This document shows, piece after piece, positions 15,640-24,949 of a stretch of DNA of 64,000 nucleotides. The notes under the pieces were generated by a model, which did no database searches, was not told where the DNA came from, and worked only from the letters and a program-made list of their open reading frames with translations. The stretch lies in NCBI RefSeq assembly GCF_000147675.1, contig NZ_ADGQ01000035.1, forward strand, positions 36,782 to 100,781, read 5' to 3'. How positions within the stretch are numbered: position 1 is the stretch's first letter; every line of letters begins with the position of its first letter. Made by a program: the position numbers and the translations under genes. The DNA comes from Peptostreptococcus stomatis DSM 17678. Lineage in GTDB: Bacteria > Bacillota > Clostridia > Peptostreptococcales > Peptostreptococcaceae.

Positions 15640-16536
15640 ATGAGTAAAGACCTAAAAGATGACAAAAGTATTGATAAAATAGACCTTGAAGATATAGATG
15701 AAATGCTTATTGATGACTCAGATATATCGGATTCCAAGGAAGATAAGAAATCCTATAAGCCGGACAAGGAAAAGATCAAGGAAGAAAAGGACAGGGAAAG
15801 ATACAAGATTTTTAAGAAAAATAAGGACAAGAAGATCAAGCAGGGCTTTACCAAGTCTGTAAATGCAGCCATTGATGGCATCCTGTATACCTTCAGGAGT
15901 GAGAGGAATATGAAACTCCACTACCTGGCATGTTTCCTTGTCCTAATAGCCAGCCTATTTTTTGACTTTTCAAAGATGGAATTTATAGTTCTATTGGGGG
16001 CTATAACCATGGTTGTAATAACAGAGATGATAAATACTGCTGTAGAAAAGACCGTAGACATGGTAACCCAGGAGTACAATCCTCTGGCAAAGATAGCCAA
16101 GGACGTAGCAGCAGGGGCAGTTTTGGTATCGGCTATATACTCAGTAGGTGTGGCCTATATACTTTTTTATAAAAAGCTTACCCTATTGACAGGTAACCTG
16201 GTATACAGGATAAGGGAGTCAGAACTCCATATCACACTTATCTGTATAGTGGTGGTCCTGATAGCTGTAGTAGTGGTTAAGGCCATTACCTTTACGGGTA
16301 CACCCCTAAAGGGGGGAATGCCTAGTGGACATGCTGCCCTAGCCTTTGCAATAGCAACATCTATTACCCTGATGACTGAGAGGGTTGAGGCTTCATCTTT
16401 GGCCTACCTGATGGCACTTTTGGTAGCCCAGAGTAGGATTGAGGGTAAGATACACACCTTCTGGGAGACGGTCGCAGGAGCCATACTGGGTACCCTGGTG
16501 GCCATAGTTATATTCCAGTTGGGCTTGTTTTATTAA
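15640..16536 (+). CDS. Undecaprenol/diacylglycerol kinase fused to PAP2 phosphatase
   Basis: A 298-aa membrane protein with three parts. Residues 1-66 are a charged, probably disordered leader (acidic then Lys-rich). Residues ~67-180 are a DgkA-type kinase: FTKSVNAAIDGILYTFRSERNMKLH, then the catalytic ITEMINTAVEKTVDMV. Residues ~195-298 are a PAP2 phosphatase: GTPLKGGMPSGHAALAFA and the SRIEGKIHTFWETVAGA block with its histidine. One half adds and the other removes phosphate on a membrane lipid, most likely undecaprenol carrier. Gram-positive DgkA proteins are usually undecaprenol kinases; the assignment here is by family. The position between ybeY and era is the standard dgkA slot. Confidence 0.85.
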   Translation: MSKDLKDDKSIDKIDLEDIDEMLIDDSDISDSKEDKKSYKPDKEKIKEEKDRERYKIFKKNKDKKIKQGFTKSVNAAIDGILYTFRSERNMKLHYLACFLVLIASLFFDFSKMEFIVLLGAITMVVITEMINTAVEKTVDMVTQEYNPLAKIAKDVAAGAVLVSAIYSVGVAYILFYKKLTLLTGNLVYRIRESELHITLICIVVVLIAVVVVKAITFTGTPLKGGMPSGHAALAFAIATSITLMTERVEASSLAYLMALLVAQSRIEGKIHTFWETVAGAILGTLVAIVIFQLGLFY

Positions 16537-16539
16537 AAT

Positions 16540-16568
16540 TTGAAAAATACTACCGTATATGGTATAAT
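16540..16568 (+). promoter_or_regulatory. Promoter of the era operon
   Basis: TTGAAA (16540-16545), 17-base spacer, TATAAT (16563-16568), with an additional TG at 16560-16561 (extended -10). It provides transcription of era independent of phoH. Confidence 0.8.
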
Positions 16569-16613
16569 TAAAATGTTTTATCAAAATAAAAATAGGCATA
16601 TAAGGAGAAATAT

Positions 16614-17516
16614 ATGGAATATAAATCGGGTTTCGTCAGCATAGTAGGTCGACCTAATGTAGGAAAGTCTACCCTGATGAACAACATGGTAGGTGAGAAA
16701 ATCGCCATAATGAGCGATAAACCTCAGACTACAAGAAACACCATCCAGGCTGTATATACAGATGACCAGGCTCAAATAGTATTCTTGGATACACCAGGTA
16801 TACACAAGCCAAAGAACAAGCTGGGCCAGATGATGGTAAAGTCAGCAGAAGAATCTTTCAAGAATGTAGATTGCATCCTCTTTGTAGTCGATGACTCTGA
16901 CAAGATTGGCAAGGGAGATTCAATGATCATAGAAAACCTAAGAAAGGCAAAAGTTCCTGTTTTTCTTGTGATCAACAAGGTTGATAAGATTGCCAACAAG
17001 GAAGAGATATTTGACCTGATAAAGATGTATGATCAGGAGGGCCTATTCAAGGAAATAATACCGGTATCAGCCCTAAAGGGTTCAAATGTCGACAGCTTGA
17101 TAAAGGCTATAAAGCAGACCCTGGATCTAGGGCCAAAGTATTTTCCTGACTACATGGTTACAGACCAGCCTGAGAGGGTCCTGGTTGCCGAACTTATCAG
17201 GGAGAAAGTACTCCAGTACACTAATGATGAGGTTCCTCATGGCATAGCAATTGAAATAGAAAAGATGAAGGCCAGGAAGGACAAGGACATAGTAGATGTA
17301 TCAGCAGTTATCTACTGTGAGAGAAACTCCCACAAGGGTATCATCATAGGCAAGAATGGAAGAAAGCTAAAGGGAATAGGAAAATCAGCGAGAGAAGAAA
17401 TAGAATTTTTATTGGATACAAGGGTTAATCTCCAATTATGGGTTAAGGTTAAGGAAAATTGGAGAAACATGACTAATTTTATTACTGATTTTGGTTTAAA
17501 TGAAAATAGAGATTAA
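16614..17516 (+). CDS. era: GTPase Era
   Basis: Essential GTPase that binds the 3' end of 16S rRNA during 30S assembly. G1 is GRPNVGKSTLMNN (~10-22), G2 around KPQTTRNTIQAV, G3 FLDTPGIHKP (~58-67) and G4 NKVDKI (~122-127). The C-terminal KH domain has the NSHKGIIIGKNGRKLKGIG loop (~240-258). The 300-aa length is standard. An AAGGAG site precedes the ATG at 16614. mgtE begins 12 bases after the stop. Confidence 0.97.
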   Translation: MEYKSGFVSIVGRPNVGKSTLMNNMVGEKIAIMSDKPQTTRNTIQAVYTDDQAQIVFLDTPGIHKPKNKLGQMMVKSAEESFKNVDCILFVVDDSDKIGKGDSMIIENLRKAKVPVFLVINKVDKIANKEEIFDLIKMYDQEGLFKEIIPVSALKGSNVDSLIKAIKQTLDLGPKYFPDYMVTDQPERVLVAELIREKVLQYTNDEVPHGIAIEIEKMKARKDKDIVDVSAVIYCERNSHKGIIIGKNGRKLKGIGKSAREEIEFLLDTRVNLQLWVKVKENWRNMTNFITDFGLNENRD

Positions 17517-17528
17517 AAGGTGGTTATG

Positions 17529-18905
17529 ATGGATAAGAAACAGGACTCGGCGCGAGAGTTGTACAATGAAGTTAAAGAAATGATTGATAAATCCAAGCTC
17601 ATTGAGTTAAAGGAGACCTTGGAAGAGTACCATACGGTAGATATATACGATGTATTGATGGAGTTAGATGAAGTAGACAGGGTCAAGTTATTTGAAATCC
17701 TGCCTTTAGATACGGCTGCATCAATCCTTGAAGAATGTGAATTAGACCTATTTATGGAATTGATTTCAGAAATGGATCCAGACCATGTAAGGAGTATATT
17801 TGAGGAAATGTCACTAGGTGACCTGGCAGATATATTGAGAGACATGGGTGAAGAAGAGAGAGAAAAGATTCTTGATATGGTCAACAAGGAAGATGAGACT
17901 GAATTGAGAGAACTCTTGGCCTATGTGGATGAAACTTCTGGTTCAACTATGAGGAAGGGTTATGTGACTATAAACAAAAACCTAAATGTCCAGGAAGCTA
18001 TCAAGCACATAAGGGCAGAGGCAGTTGATGCAGACTCAATCTACTACATATACGTACTCGACAATGATCAGAAACTGGTAGGTGTACTTTCCCTGAGAGA
18101 ACTATTCCTAGCCAAGGACTCAGAGATAATCGAGGACATAATGATGGAAAATGTCAGGTCTGTAAATGACAATGACGATAGGGAAGAGGCCGTAAAGATA
18201 GTTTCTAAGTATAACCTTGTTGCAGTGCCAGTTGTTGATGACGAAGGTATCCTAAAGGGTATCATAACTGTAGATGACATTATAGATGTTATGGAAGAAG
18301 AGGCTTCAGAGGACCTTTATAAGATCGCAGGAAGTAGCGAGAGAGAGAGGGACACTGATGAAGATGACAACTCTACCCTAGGCCAGCAGATTATATCATG
18401 CGTGAGGGGTAGGATAGGATGGTTGGTATTGACAGCCATTATCTCATTTATAGCTGCTATAGTTTTTATGAATTTTAAGAAGGTGATAGACAAGAACCTT
18501 ATAGAGTTAATATTCTTAGCGCCTTTAGTAGTGGCTATGGGAGGTAGTGTTAGCAGTCAGTCATCATCTGTAACAGTAATAAATTTAACAGACAAGGACA
18601 AGGGCGTAGACGGAGTTCTAATACTTAAAGAGATCATAAGTAGTATGATAAATGGTATTCTTATAGGTATAATAGCAGTTGTTTTATTGGCCCTATTTAT
18701 AGGAAAGCCTGAAATAACAATGGTGGTTGCCTTAACTGTCCTGATAAATATGGTACTAGGAGCATGTGCAGGTACCCTATTACCTATTATCCTGGCTAAG
18801 ATGGATTCAGATCCAACAGCAATCTTCTCGCCGATAATGGCAGTCTTGATGGATGTAATAGGTATATGTGTTTATTATGTAATGATAAACATATTCTTAA
18901 TGTAG
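17529..18905 (+). CDS. mgtE: MgtE-family magnesium transporter
   Basis: Mg2+ channel/transporter gated by intracellular magnesium. Residues ~10-130 form the helical N domain (LEEYHTVDIYDVLMELDEVDR, in pieces LEEYHTVDIYD and VLMELDEVDR), ~135-255 a CBS pair (YYIYVLDNDQKLVGVLSLREL and VVDDEGILKGIITVDDIIDV, each under 21 residues), and ~290-458 five membrane helices. The C-terminal pore segment includes LAPLVVAMGGSVSSQSS. GTG 17520 and ATG 17526 are also in frame, but ATG 17529 is best spaced from AGGTGG (17518-17523), giving 458 aa. No M-box is visible because the gene sits inside the era operon. A terminator follows. Confidence 0.92.
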   Translation: MDKKQDSARELYNEVKEMIDKSKLIELKETLEEYHTVDIYDVLMELDEVDRVKLFEILPLDTAASILEECELDLFMELISEMDPDHVRSIFEEMSLGDLADILRDMGEEEREKILDMVNKEDETELRELLAYVDETSGSTMRKGYVTINKNLNVQEAIKHIRAEAVDADSIYYIYVLDNDQKLVGVLSLRELFLAKDSEIIEDIMMENVRSVNDNDDREEAVKIVSKYNLVAVPVVDDEGILKGIITVDDIIDVMEEEASEDLYKIAGSSERERDTDEDDNSTLGQQIISCVRGRIGWLVLTAIISFIAAIVFMNFKKVIDKNLIELIFLAPLVVAMGGSVSSQSSSVTVINLTDKDKGVDGVLILKEIISSMINGILIGIIAVVLLALFIGKPEITMVVALTVLINMVLGACAGTLLPIILAKMDSDPTAIFSPIMAVLMDVIGICVYYVMINIFLM

Positions 18906-18929
18906 ATATAATTAGATGATGGTATTAGA

Positions 18930-18968
18930 TAGCTAAATTGGAATGAGAATTGCAATTTAGCTATTTTT
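18930..18968 (+). terminator. Terminator after mgtE
   Basis: TAGCTAAATTG (18930-18940) and CAATTTAGCTA (18953-18963) form a perfect 11-base stem with a 12-base loop, followed by five T. Confidence 0.85.
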
Positions 18969-18987
18969 GTTAATTTATGAGGTAGAA

Positions 18988-19734
18988 ATGATAGTTTTAG
19001 ATACACAAGGTATAGTTCTGAGGGCCGTCAAGTACAGGGACAAGGACTTGATATTGACCATTTTCACCAGGAAATATGGCAAGGTTTCAGCCATAGCCAA
19101 GGGGGCCCAGGGGCAAAAGAGCAGGTTCTTATCTGCATCCCAACTTTTTTCCTACAACAACTACAACATGAGAAAACAGAAGGATATGTTCACCCTTTAC
19201 CAGGCTGATAATATAAAGAGTTTCTATAATATATCCATGGACTTTGAGAGTTTTTCCTATGCCTCTTTTATAATAAAGTTGGTAGAGGCCAATATTGTAG
19301 AGGGCCAGCCCAATAACAGGCTCTTTGAACTCCTGGCCCAGACCTTATTTTTGTATTCTGAGAAGATAGATAATAAAAATTTGGTCTTAGATGCCTTTTT
19401 ACTAAAATTTGTAGATTATATGGGTTATAGGCCCCAGCTGGACAGGTGTACAATATGTGGCAACAAAAATTTGAAATATGCCGTATTTTCTGTTGAAGAT
19501 GGGGGTTTGGTATGTAACAATTGCCACAAAAAGGAAAAATTTTTTATAAAATTAGATCAAACTACTATATCACTTATGCAATATATACTAAATAATGATA
19601 TAATAGTATGTAGCAAAGCAAAAGTGGCAGAGGTCTTGGTCAGGGAGCTCTTTTCTTTATTAAAGATCTACCTGATCAACTATTTTGAAAATGTCAGTTT
19701 CAAGTCACTAGACCTCTTAAAAACGTTAAAGTAA
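18988..19734 (+). CDS. recO: DNA repair protein RecO
   Basis: Recombination mediator that loads RecA with RecR. The N-terminal OB fold starts DTQGIVLRAVKYRDKDLILT and continues KYGKVSAIAKGAQ. The central helical part holds a four-cysteine zinc motif, CTICG (~142) and CNNCH (~164). The upstream TTG at 18967 is in frame, but the ATG at 18988 has a GAGGT site six bases away and begins the conserved fold, giving 248 aa. It lies just after the mgtE terminator, so either read-through or an unrecognised promoter drives it. Confidence 0.9.
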   Translation: MIVLDTQGIVLRAVKYRDKDLILTIFTRKYGKVSAIAKGAQGQKSRFLSASQLFSYNNYNMRKQKDMFTLYQADNIKSFYNISMDFESFSYASFIIKLVEANIVEGQPNNRLFELLAQTLFLYSEKIDNKNLVLDAFLLKFVDYMGYRPQLDRCTICGNKNLKYAVFSVEDGGLVCNNCHKKEKFFIKLDQTTISLMQYILNNDIIVCSKAKVAEVLVRELFSLLKIYLINYFENVSFKSLDLLKTLK

Positions 19735-19771
19735 ATATCTATTTTTTAGAACTTGAGAAAGGATGAAAATT

Positions 19772-20380
19772 ATGGCACAGATAACAATTGAAATGGTAGA
19801 TCAGGTATTGGATAGACTTCCATATGCAACATACAAGGAAGCCAGAGAAGCCTTAATCAAGACTGATGGCAATGTACTAGACGCAATTATATATATTGAG
19901 TCAGGTCAGAAAGATATGGGTTTTGAAAACAAGAAAGAATCTATACGCAGGTTTGGGGAAAATATATCCCAGGAGTCAGAGAAAATAAGGGGCCAGCTAG
20001 GAGACCTATTTAAGAAGACTACTGTTGTCAGAATAATTGTAGAAAAAGAAGGTAAGATAATGTTGAACATACCCTTGACTATTGGTGTGCTGGGTGTAGC
20101 AGCTATGCCAGTCCTATCCCTATTGGGCCTATCAGCAGCAGTTCTTAGCAAGTACTCAGTCCTTATCACAGATGAGGCTAGTGGGGAAAGTGTTGATATG
20201 GGGAGTTTGACTCCGGAAAAACTAGAAATCCTAAAGGAGATTATATTTAATTCCTTTGAGGACATAAGGGAGACATTCAAGAAGTCTAAGGATGAAGACG
20301 AAGATGATTCAAGTGATGATATCATATATGAATTAATCAAGGAAGAAGATCCTAAAAAGGAAGATTCTGAAGAGAAATAA
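19772..20380 (+). CDS. DUF4342 protein with UBA-like N-terminus
   Basis: A 202-aa protein of unknown function. Residues ~1-45 resemble the UBA-like helical fold of DUF4342 (DQVLDRLPYATYKEAREAL, then GNVLDAIIYIES). Residues ~85-130 carry a hydrophobic membrane segment (LNIPLTIGVLGVAAMPVLSL and LGLSAAVLSKYS), followed by an acidic tail rich in Asp/Glu. ATG 19763 abuts the AAGGA site directly, so ATG 19772 is the better start. It lies between recO and glyQ, where relatives also occur; no function follows from this. Confidence 0.65.
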   Translation: MAQITIEMVDQVLDRLPYATYKEAREALIKTDGNVLDAIIYIESGQKDMGFENKKESIRRFGENISQESEKIRGQLGDLFKKTTVVRIIVEKEGKIMLNIPLTIGVLGVAAMPVLSLLGLSAAVLSKYSVLITDEASGESVDMGSLTPEKLEILKEIIFNSFEDIRETFKKSKDEDEDDSSDDIIYELIKEEDPKKEDSEEK

Positions 20381-20472
20381 AAGGCTAAATAGTAAGACAG
20401 AGAAAGACTAAAGAGTGAATTAGATTCCATAAATAAGGTGGATGAAAAAAGAAGAATCAGGAGGAAATATTT

Positions 20473-21357
20473 ATGAATTTTCAAGAAATGATTTTGACTT
20501 TGCAAAATTTCTGGGCAAAGCAAGGTTGTATAATGACACAGCCATATGATGTGGAAAAGGGTGCTGGAACTATGAATCCAAATACTTTTCTTAGATCACT
20601 TGGGCCTGAGCCATGGAGTGTTTGTTATGTAGAGCCATCAAGGAGACCTGCAGATGGTAGGTATGGGGAAAACCCTAACAGGTTGTACCAGCACCACCAA
20701 TTTCAGGTAATCCTAAAGCCATCACCAGATGATATACAGGACCTATACCTAGAATCTCTTAGGGCTATAGGTATTAATCCAGATGAACACGATATAAGAT
20801 TTGTTGAAGATAACTGGGAGGCAGCCACAGTAGGAGCCTGGGGTCTAGGCTGGGAAGTCTGGCTTGACGGTATGGAAATCACTCAGTTCACTTACTTCCA
20901 GCAGGTAGGGAATATAGAATGTGAATTAGAGACTGGTGAAATCACTTACGGTCTTGAAAGAATAGGTATGTATATACAGGACGTAGATAGTGTGTATGAC
21001 CTAAAGTGGAATGATGAAATCACTTATGGTGAAGTTTTCAAGAGGCAAGAATATGAAAACTCTAGATATGCCTTTGATGAATGTAATGCAGAAATGCTGT
21101 TTAAGTTGTTTGATATGTATGAGGCAGAGGCAGTGCGCCTGGCTGAGATAGGCTTGGTAATACCTTGCTATGACTATGTATTGAAGTGTTCTCATACATT
21201 TAATACCCTAGAGGCTAGGGGGGCTATCGGTGTTAGCCAGAGGGCAGCCTTTATAGGTAAGATTAGGTCCTTGGCCAAGATAGTAGCAGAATCCTATGTT
21301 AAACAGAGAGAAGAACTGGGATATCCATTATTGAAGGCAGGTGAAATCAATGAATAA
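20473..21357 (+). CDS. glyQ: Glycyl-tRNA synthetase alpha subunit
   Basis: Catalytic alpha subunit of the bacterial alpha2beta2 glycyl-tRNA synthetase. It begins [18 protein letters not shown] and carries the conserved [45 protein letters not shown] and [19 protein letters not shown] blocks in order, ending in the [12 protein letters not shown] helix. 294 aa is the usual size. The 92-base leader has a GGAGGA site but no T-box, so it is not controlled by uncharged tRNA-Gly here. The stop overlaps the start of glyS. Confidence 0.97.
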   Translation: MNFQEMILTLQNFWAKQGCIMTQPYDVEKGAGTMNPNTFLRSLGPEPWSVCYVEPSRRPADGRYGENPNRLYQHHQFQVILKPSPDDIQDLYLESLRAIGINPDEHDIRFVEDNWEAATVGAWGLGWEVWLDGMEITQFTYFQQVGNIECELETGEITYGLERIGMYIQDVDSVYDLKWNDEITYGEVFKRQEYENSRYAFDECNAEMLFKLFDMYEAEAVRLAEIGLVIPCYDYVLKCSHTFNTLEARGAIGVSQRAAFIGKIRSLAKIVAESYVKQREELGYPLLKAGEINE

Positions 21358-23419
21358 TTATCTATTATATGAAATAGGCGTAGAAGAAATGCCATCAAGA
21401 TTTGTGGAGTCTACTCTTGGTCAGTTGAAGGACAACCTTACAAGGGCCTTGACAGAAAACAGGGTTGGTTTTTCTGAAATTGAAACTTATGCAACACCAA
21501 GAAGACTAGTCCTAGTAGTAAGGGGCTTGGCTGACAGGCAGGCAGACCTAGAAGAAGAGGTAAAGGGTCCATCTAAGAAGATTGCCCTGGCAGAAGATGG
21601 TAGCTTTACAAAGGCAGCCCTTGGATTTATGAAGGGTAAGGGCCTTAGTGAAAAGGACGTATACTTTAAGGACCTGGATGGAACTGAATATATATATGCT
21701 ACCTTAAAGGAAACTGGTGAAGATACAGAGAAAATCCTATGTGATGTCCTGGGAGAGATAGTAAAGGCTGTAGTATTCCCTAAGTCAATGCGTTGGGGCG
21801 GAAAGAACATGAGGTTTGTAAGACCTATAAGATGGCTTTTAGCCTTGATGAATGACAGGGTAGTACCAGTAAATATGGAAGGTATTGTAGCTTCTAACAA
21901 GACTGTGGGCCACAGGTTCCTTGGATCCAAGTCAATAGAGGTGATAAGTATAGAAGACTACCTGGCTAAGTTAGAAGAAAACTATGTAATACTTGACCAG
22001 GCCAAGAGAAAGGCTATAATAAGAGACCAGATAGACAAGGTGGCTGCCAGCATAAATGGTAGGGTAGATATGGATGAAGACCTGCTAGAAGAAGTAACTT
22101 ATATAGTAGAGTATCCGACAGCCTTCTATGGTGAATTTGACAAGGAATATGCCAGCTTACCGAAGGAAGTAGTTAAGACTCCTATGAAGGCCCACCAGAG
22201 GTATTTCCCAGTAGTGGACGATAGGGGAGAACTATTGGCTAACTTCATTGCAGTTAGAAATGGTAATGACTACATGATAGAAAATGTTAAGAAGGGTAAT
22301 GAAAAGGTACTTGAAGCTAGACTAGCAGATGCCCTATTCTTCTTTAAGGAAGATAGGAAGAAGGCCTTAGTAGACTATAGGTCACAGCTAGATACGGTTG
22401 TCTTCCAGGAAAAGTTAGGTACCCTACTAGACAAGTCAGAAAGACTTTACAAGTTGGCAGGAAAGATAGCTGATGAAATAGATGCAGGCATAAAGAAAGA
22501 CCTGCTAGAAAGGGCAGCCTACCTATGCAAGGCAGACCTGGTAACTAGTATGGTATTTGAATTCGATGAATTACAGGGATATATGGGTATGGAGTACTCA
22601 AAGCTAGACAAGGAAGACCCTATTGTATCCGAGGCCATCTATGAACACTATATGCCAAGATTTAGTGGTGATGAAATACCTCAATCAGCAGAGGGTGCCA
22701 TCCTATCAATCGTAGACAAGATAGATACTATAGCAGGTTTCTTTGCCATTGGTATCCAGCCAACAGGTTCTGCTGACCCATTTGCCCTTAGGCGTCAGTG
22801 CCTGGGAATATTGACTATCCTGCTTGAAAAGAATATAGAGCTAGATATAGCTAAACTAGCTGACCTGGCCCTAGATCAGTACGCTGGAGTGGACTTTGAC
22901 AAGGATGTAGTAGTTGACCAGATAGTTGCCTTCTTCAATGAGAGGACTAGGGTAATGTTTAAGGATTTGGGTATCAGGTACGACGTAGTAGATGCAGTCC
23001 TTGCCAGTGATGAAAAGAACATGTCAGACCTATATGCCAGGGCTCAGGCTATAAATGCCTGGATAGATAATCCTAGCCTAAATGATATGTTGGTAGCCTT
23101 TAACAGGGTATCAACACTAGCAGAAAAGGCTGAAGGTCTGGATATAAAGGAAGCGACCCTTCTTGAAGCTGCAGAAAAAGACCTATATGCCAAGTTTGTC
23201 CTGGTAGAAAAGGAAATAGAAGACCTTATGGGACAGAAGAAGTATACAGAGTCACTGGATTCTTTCGCTTCACTGAAGCCAGCTATAGATGCTTTCTTCG
23301 ATACGGTAATGGTAATGGATGAAAACCTTGATGTTAGGAATAATAGGCTAGCCCTACTTGCTAATATCTATAAGGCCATGTTAAAGATTTGTGACCTATC
23401 AAAGATAGTGTATAAGTAA
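21350..23419 (+). CDS. glyS: Glycyl-tRNA synthetase beta subunit
   Basis: Beta subunit of glycyl-tRNA synthetase, which binds tRNA and carries an HD-like domain. It starts [19 protein letters not shown], with [19 protein letters not shown] (~145-163), the HD region around [18 protein letters not shown] and [19 protein letters not shown], and a C-terminal anticodon-binding DALR-type domain. A GTG at 21341 is open, but ATG 21350 is better spaced from AGGTGA (21338-21343), giving 689 aa. It overlaps glyQ by 8 bases, giving translational coupling of the two subunits. Confidence 0.96.
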   Translation: MNNYLLYEIGVEEMPSRFVESTLGQLKDNLTRALTENRVGFSEIETYATPRRLVLVVRGLADRQADLEEEVKGPSKKIALAEDGSFTKAALGFMKGKGLSEKDVYFKDLDGTEYIYATLKETGEDTEKILCDVLGEIVKAVVFPKSMRWGGKNMRFVRPIRWLLALMNDRVVPVNMEGIVASNKTVGHRFLGSKSIEVISIEDYLAKLEENYVILDQAKRKAIIRDQIDKVAASINGRVDMDEDLLEEVTYIVEYPTAFYGEFDKEYASLPKEVVKTPMKAHQRYFPVVDDRGELLANFIAVRNGNDYMIENVKKGNEKVLEARLADALFFFKEDRKKALVDYRSQLDTVVFQEKLGTLLDKSERLYKLAGKIADEIDAGIKKDLLERAAYLCKADLVTSMVFEFDELQGYMGMEYSKLDKEDPIVSEAIYEHYMPRFSGDEIPQSAEGAILSIVDKIDTIAGFFAIGIQPTGSADPFALRRQCLGILTILLEKNIELDIAKLADLALDQYAGVDFDKDVVVDQIVAFFNERTRVMFKDLGIRYDVVDAVLASDEKNMSDLYARAQAINAWIDNPSLNDMLVAFNRVSTLAEKAEGLDIKEATLLEAAEKDLYAKFVLVEKEIEDLMGQKKYTESLDSFASLKPAIDAFFDTVMVMDENLDVRNNRLALLANIYKAMLKICDLSKIVYK

Positions 23420-23465
23420 ATTGTAGACGTAAAACCTGTAAATAGGTTTAAAAGACGGGTATAGA

Positions 23466-23516
23466 TAGACCTTGAGCTAACTCTCAATATGAGGCTTAGT
23501 TCAGGGTCTATTTTTT
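23466..23516 (+). terminator. glyQS terminator
   Basis: TAGACCTTGAGCTAA (23466-23480) pairs with TTAGTTCAGGGTCTA (23496-23510) with one bulged base; six T follow. Confidence 0.88.
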
Positions 23517-23564
23517 ATATTTATATGTTTGATGGACAGGATTAAAACCAGTAGACAAAATTAT

Positions 23565-23602
23565 CGAAAATTATTATCAAAAATCATTGACAGAGATTAT
23601 CA
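23565..23602 (+). promoter_or_regulatory. Two Fur-box-like sites on the DUF3793-flavodoxin promoter
   Basis: Compared with the 7-1-7 Fur consensus TGATAAT-N-ATTATCA, CGAAAAT-T-ATTATCA (23565-23579) matches 12 of 14 and TGACAGA-G-ATTATCA (23588-23602) matches 11 of 14. The first lies just upstream of the -35 and the second covers the -35 and spacer, so a bound repressor would block polymerase. Flavodoxin is a classical iron-starvation gene, which supports the reading. The sites were scored by eye. Confidence 0.5.
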
Positions 23603-23615
23603 ACATTGTTATAAT
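23587..23615 (+). promoter_or_regulatory. Consensus sigma-A promoter
   Basis: TTGACA (23587-23592), exactly 17 bases, TATAAT (23610-23615), plus a TG one base before the -10. It is the only promoter in the window with both boxes perfect. Confidence 0.92.
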
Positions 23616-23677
23616 AAAAATGGGTATTGATTGATATAAAAAATCAGTACCCTATCTAAGAAAGGTTGGTATATTTT

Positions 23678-24262
23678 ATGGCAGACGTAAAGTTTGAAAA
23701 CATACTTGCATACTACTGCTCTCCGGTTTTGACAGGGGCAAAGGTTTCTAACTTGGTATCCATATCAAAGAAAGAATTGCCTGACTATCGCAGACTGGTT
23801 CAGTACTATAATAAGAGATTTGAAAAATATGATATTAAAATTAATCCAATATGCGAGTGTGGACAGAGAATTTTAGTTTTTGTCTATAAGCAGTCCCAAC
23901 TCTACCAGTACTTGAGAATGTCCGATGTAAATACAATCCTGGAGGATTATGGTTACTCTAGCTCATGGTCACTAAACAAGTATATTGCTACTTTGAAAAC
24001 TAGGATGAGCAGGGGAGACTTCCCCCATGAAATCGGTGCATTTTTAGGCTATCCTGTATCAGACATACTAGGATTTATAGAAAACAATGGCAAGAACTAT
24101 AAGTATAGTGGCTATTGGAAGGTCTATGGAGATGCTGAAGAGGCCAAGGCCTTGTTTGAAAAATATGATAGGTCTAGGTGTATGATGATGGAAAAGATGA
24201 GTTGTGGAGAGTGTTTGGAAAATATATTAGGCCAATTTAAAAATCAATTATACATAGCATAG
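23678..24262 (+). CDS. DUF3793 family protein
   Basis: A 194-aa soluble protein of the uncharacterised DUF3793 family. Visible are AYYCSPVLTGAKVSNL at the N-terminus, KINPICECGQRILVFVYKQ in the middle, FPHEIGAFLGYPVSDILGFI (~120-139) and a cysteine-containing C-terminus (CMMMEKMSCGECL). The five or six cysteines could bind metal or be redox-active; this is inference. TTG 23666 is in frame but abuts AAAGG, so ATG 23678 is preferred. It is 13 bases upstream of a flavodoxin gene and shares its iron-linked promoter; family members are often paired with flavodoxins. Confidence 0.75.
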   Translation: MADVKFENILAYYCSPVLTGAKVSNLVSISKKELPDYRRLVQYYNKRFEKYDIKINPICECGQRILVFVYKQSQLYQYLRMSDVNTILEDYGYSSSWSLNKYIATLKTRMSRGDFPHEIGAFLGYPVSDILGFIENNGKNYKYSGYWKVYGDAEEAKALFEKYDRSRCMMMEKMSCGECLENILGQFKNQLYIA

Positions 24263-24275
24263 GAGGAATTAGAAA

Positions 24276-24701
24276 ATGAAGAAAGTTGGAGTTTTTTATT
24301 GGAGTGGAACAGGTAATACACAGGCAATGGCAGAAGCTATTGGTGAAGGACTAGCAAAGGCTGGCGTAGAATATGATGTAATAAATATTTCAAATGATCC
24401 TGGCAAGAGTGTAAAGGACTATGAATCTCTAATATTCGGTTGTCCATCAATGGGATCAGAAGTTCTAGAAGAAGCTGAATTTGAACCATTCTTTGAAGAA
24501 GCTGAAGGTTCAATAGGCGGTAAGAGAGTTGCTCTATTCGGTTCATACGGATGGGGAGATGGAGAATGGATGAGAGACTGGCAGTCAAGAGTTGAAGCAG
24601 CTGGTGCTAACCTATTCGACGATGGATTAATCGTTAACGAAACTCCAAACGAAGAAGGCATAGCTCTATGCGTAGAATTAGGAGAAACATTCGCAAGATA
24701 G
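24276..24701 (+). CDS. Short-chain flavodoxin
   Basis: FMN electron carrier of 141 aa. The phosphate loop VFYWSGTGNTQAMAEAI is at residues ~6-22 and matches the T/S-x-T-G-x-T pattern. The isoalloxazine-binding loops are GCPSMGSE (~59) and FGSYGWGDGEW (~91), typical of clostridial flavodoxins that replace ferredoxin when iron is short. The AGGAGGAATTAG ribosome site is strong. Codon use resembles that of highly expressed genes (AGA, GCT, GAA). It is co-transcribed with the DUF3793 gene. Confidence 0.93.
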   Translation: MKKVGVFYWSGTGNTQAMAEAIGEGLAKAGVEYDVINISNDPGKSVKDYESLIFGCPSMGSEVLEEAEFEPFFEEAEGSIGGKRVALFGSYGWGDGEWMRDWQSRVEAAGANLFDDGLIVNETPNEEGIALCVELGETFAR

Positions 24702-24868
24702 TTGATACTTGCCATGATGAGATACTTCCATTAAGCATGTATTAATCTGCATGTCTGCTGGTAAGATCAGAAGATATTAAAACGTAAATTAGCATATTGA
24801 GTGATTTGATTTATATCAAGTAAATTGAGTCTTTTTGATATACCCTAAAGATAAAATAATCAGTGAAA

Positions 24869-24896
24869 AGAGGCCTACCCTATAGGTCTCTTTTTA
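24869..24896 (+). terminator. Terminator after flavodoxin
   Basis: AGAGGCCTA (24869-24877) pairs with TAGGTCTCT (24883-24891), then TTTTT. The T tract runs into the -35 of the next promoter. The rest of the gap 24702-24868 shows nothing clear. Confidence 0.8.
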
Positions 24897-24925
24897 TTTA
24901 CTTATATTTTCCTGACTTGTATAAT
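24897..24925 (+). promoter_or_regulatory. Promoter of the hydrolase gene
   Basis: TTTACT (24897-24902), 17 bases, TATAAT (24920-24925). Confidence 0.65.
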
Positions 24926-24949
24926 AGTTAGTAAAGGGAGTTGATTTAA

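Noticed and set aside
17517-17528. M-box or other magnesium riboswitch before mgtE
   Set aside because: Only 12 bases separate era and mgtE, so there is no room.
20381-20472. T-box leader before glyQ
   Set aside because: The 92-base gap has no AGGGTGGNACCGCG-like sequence and no terminator/antiterminator.
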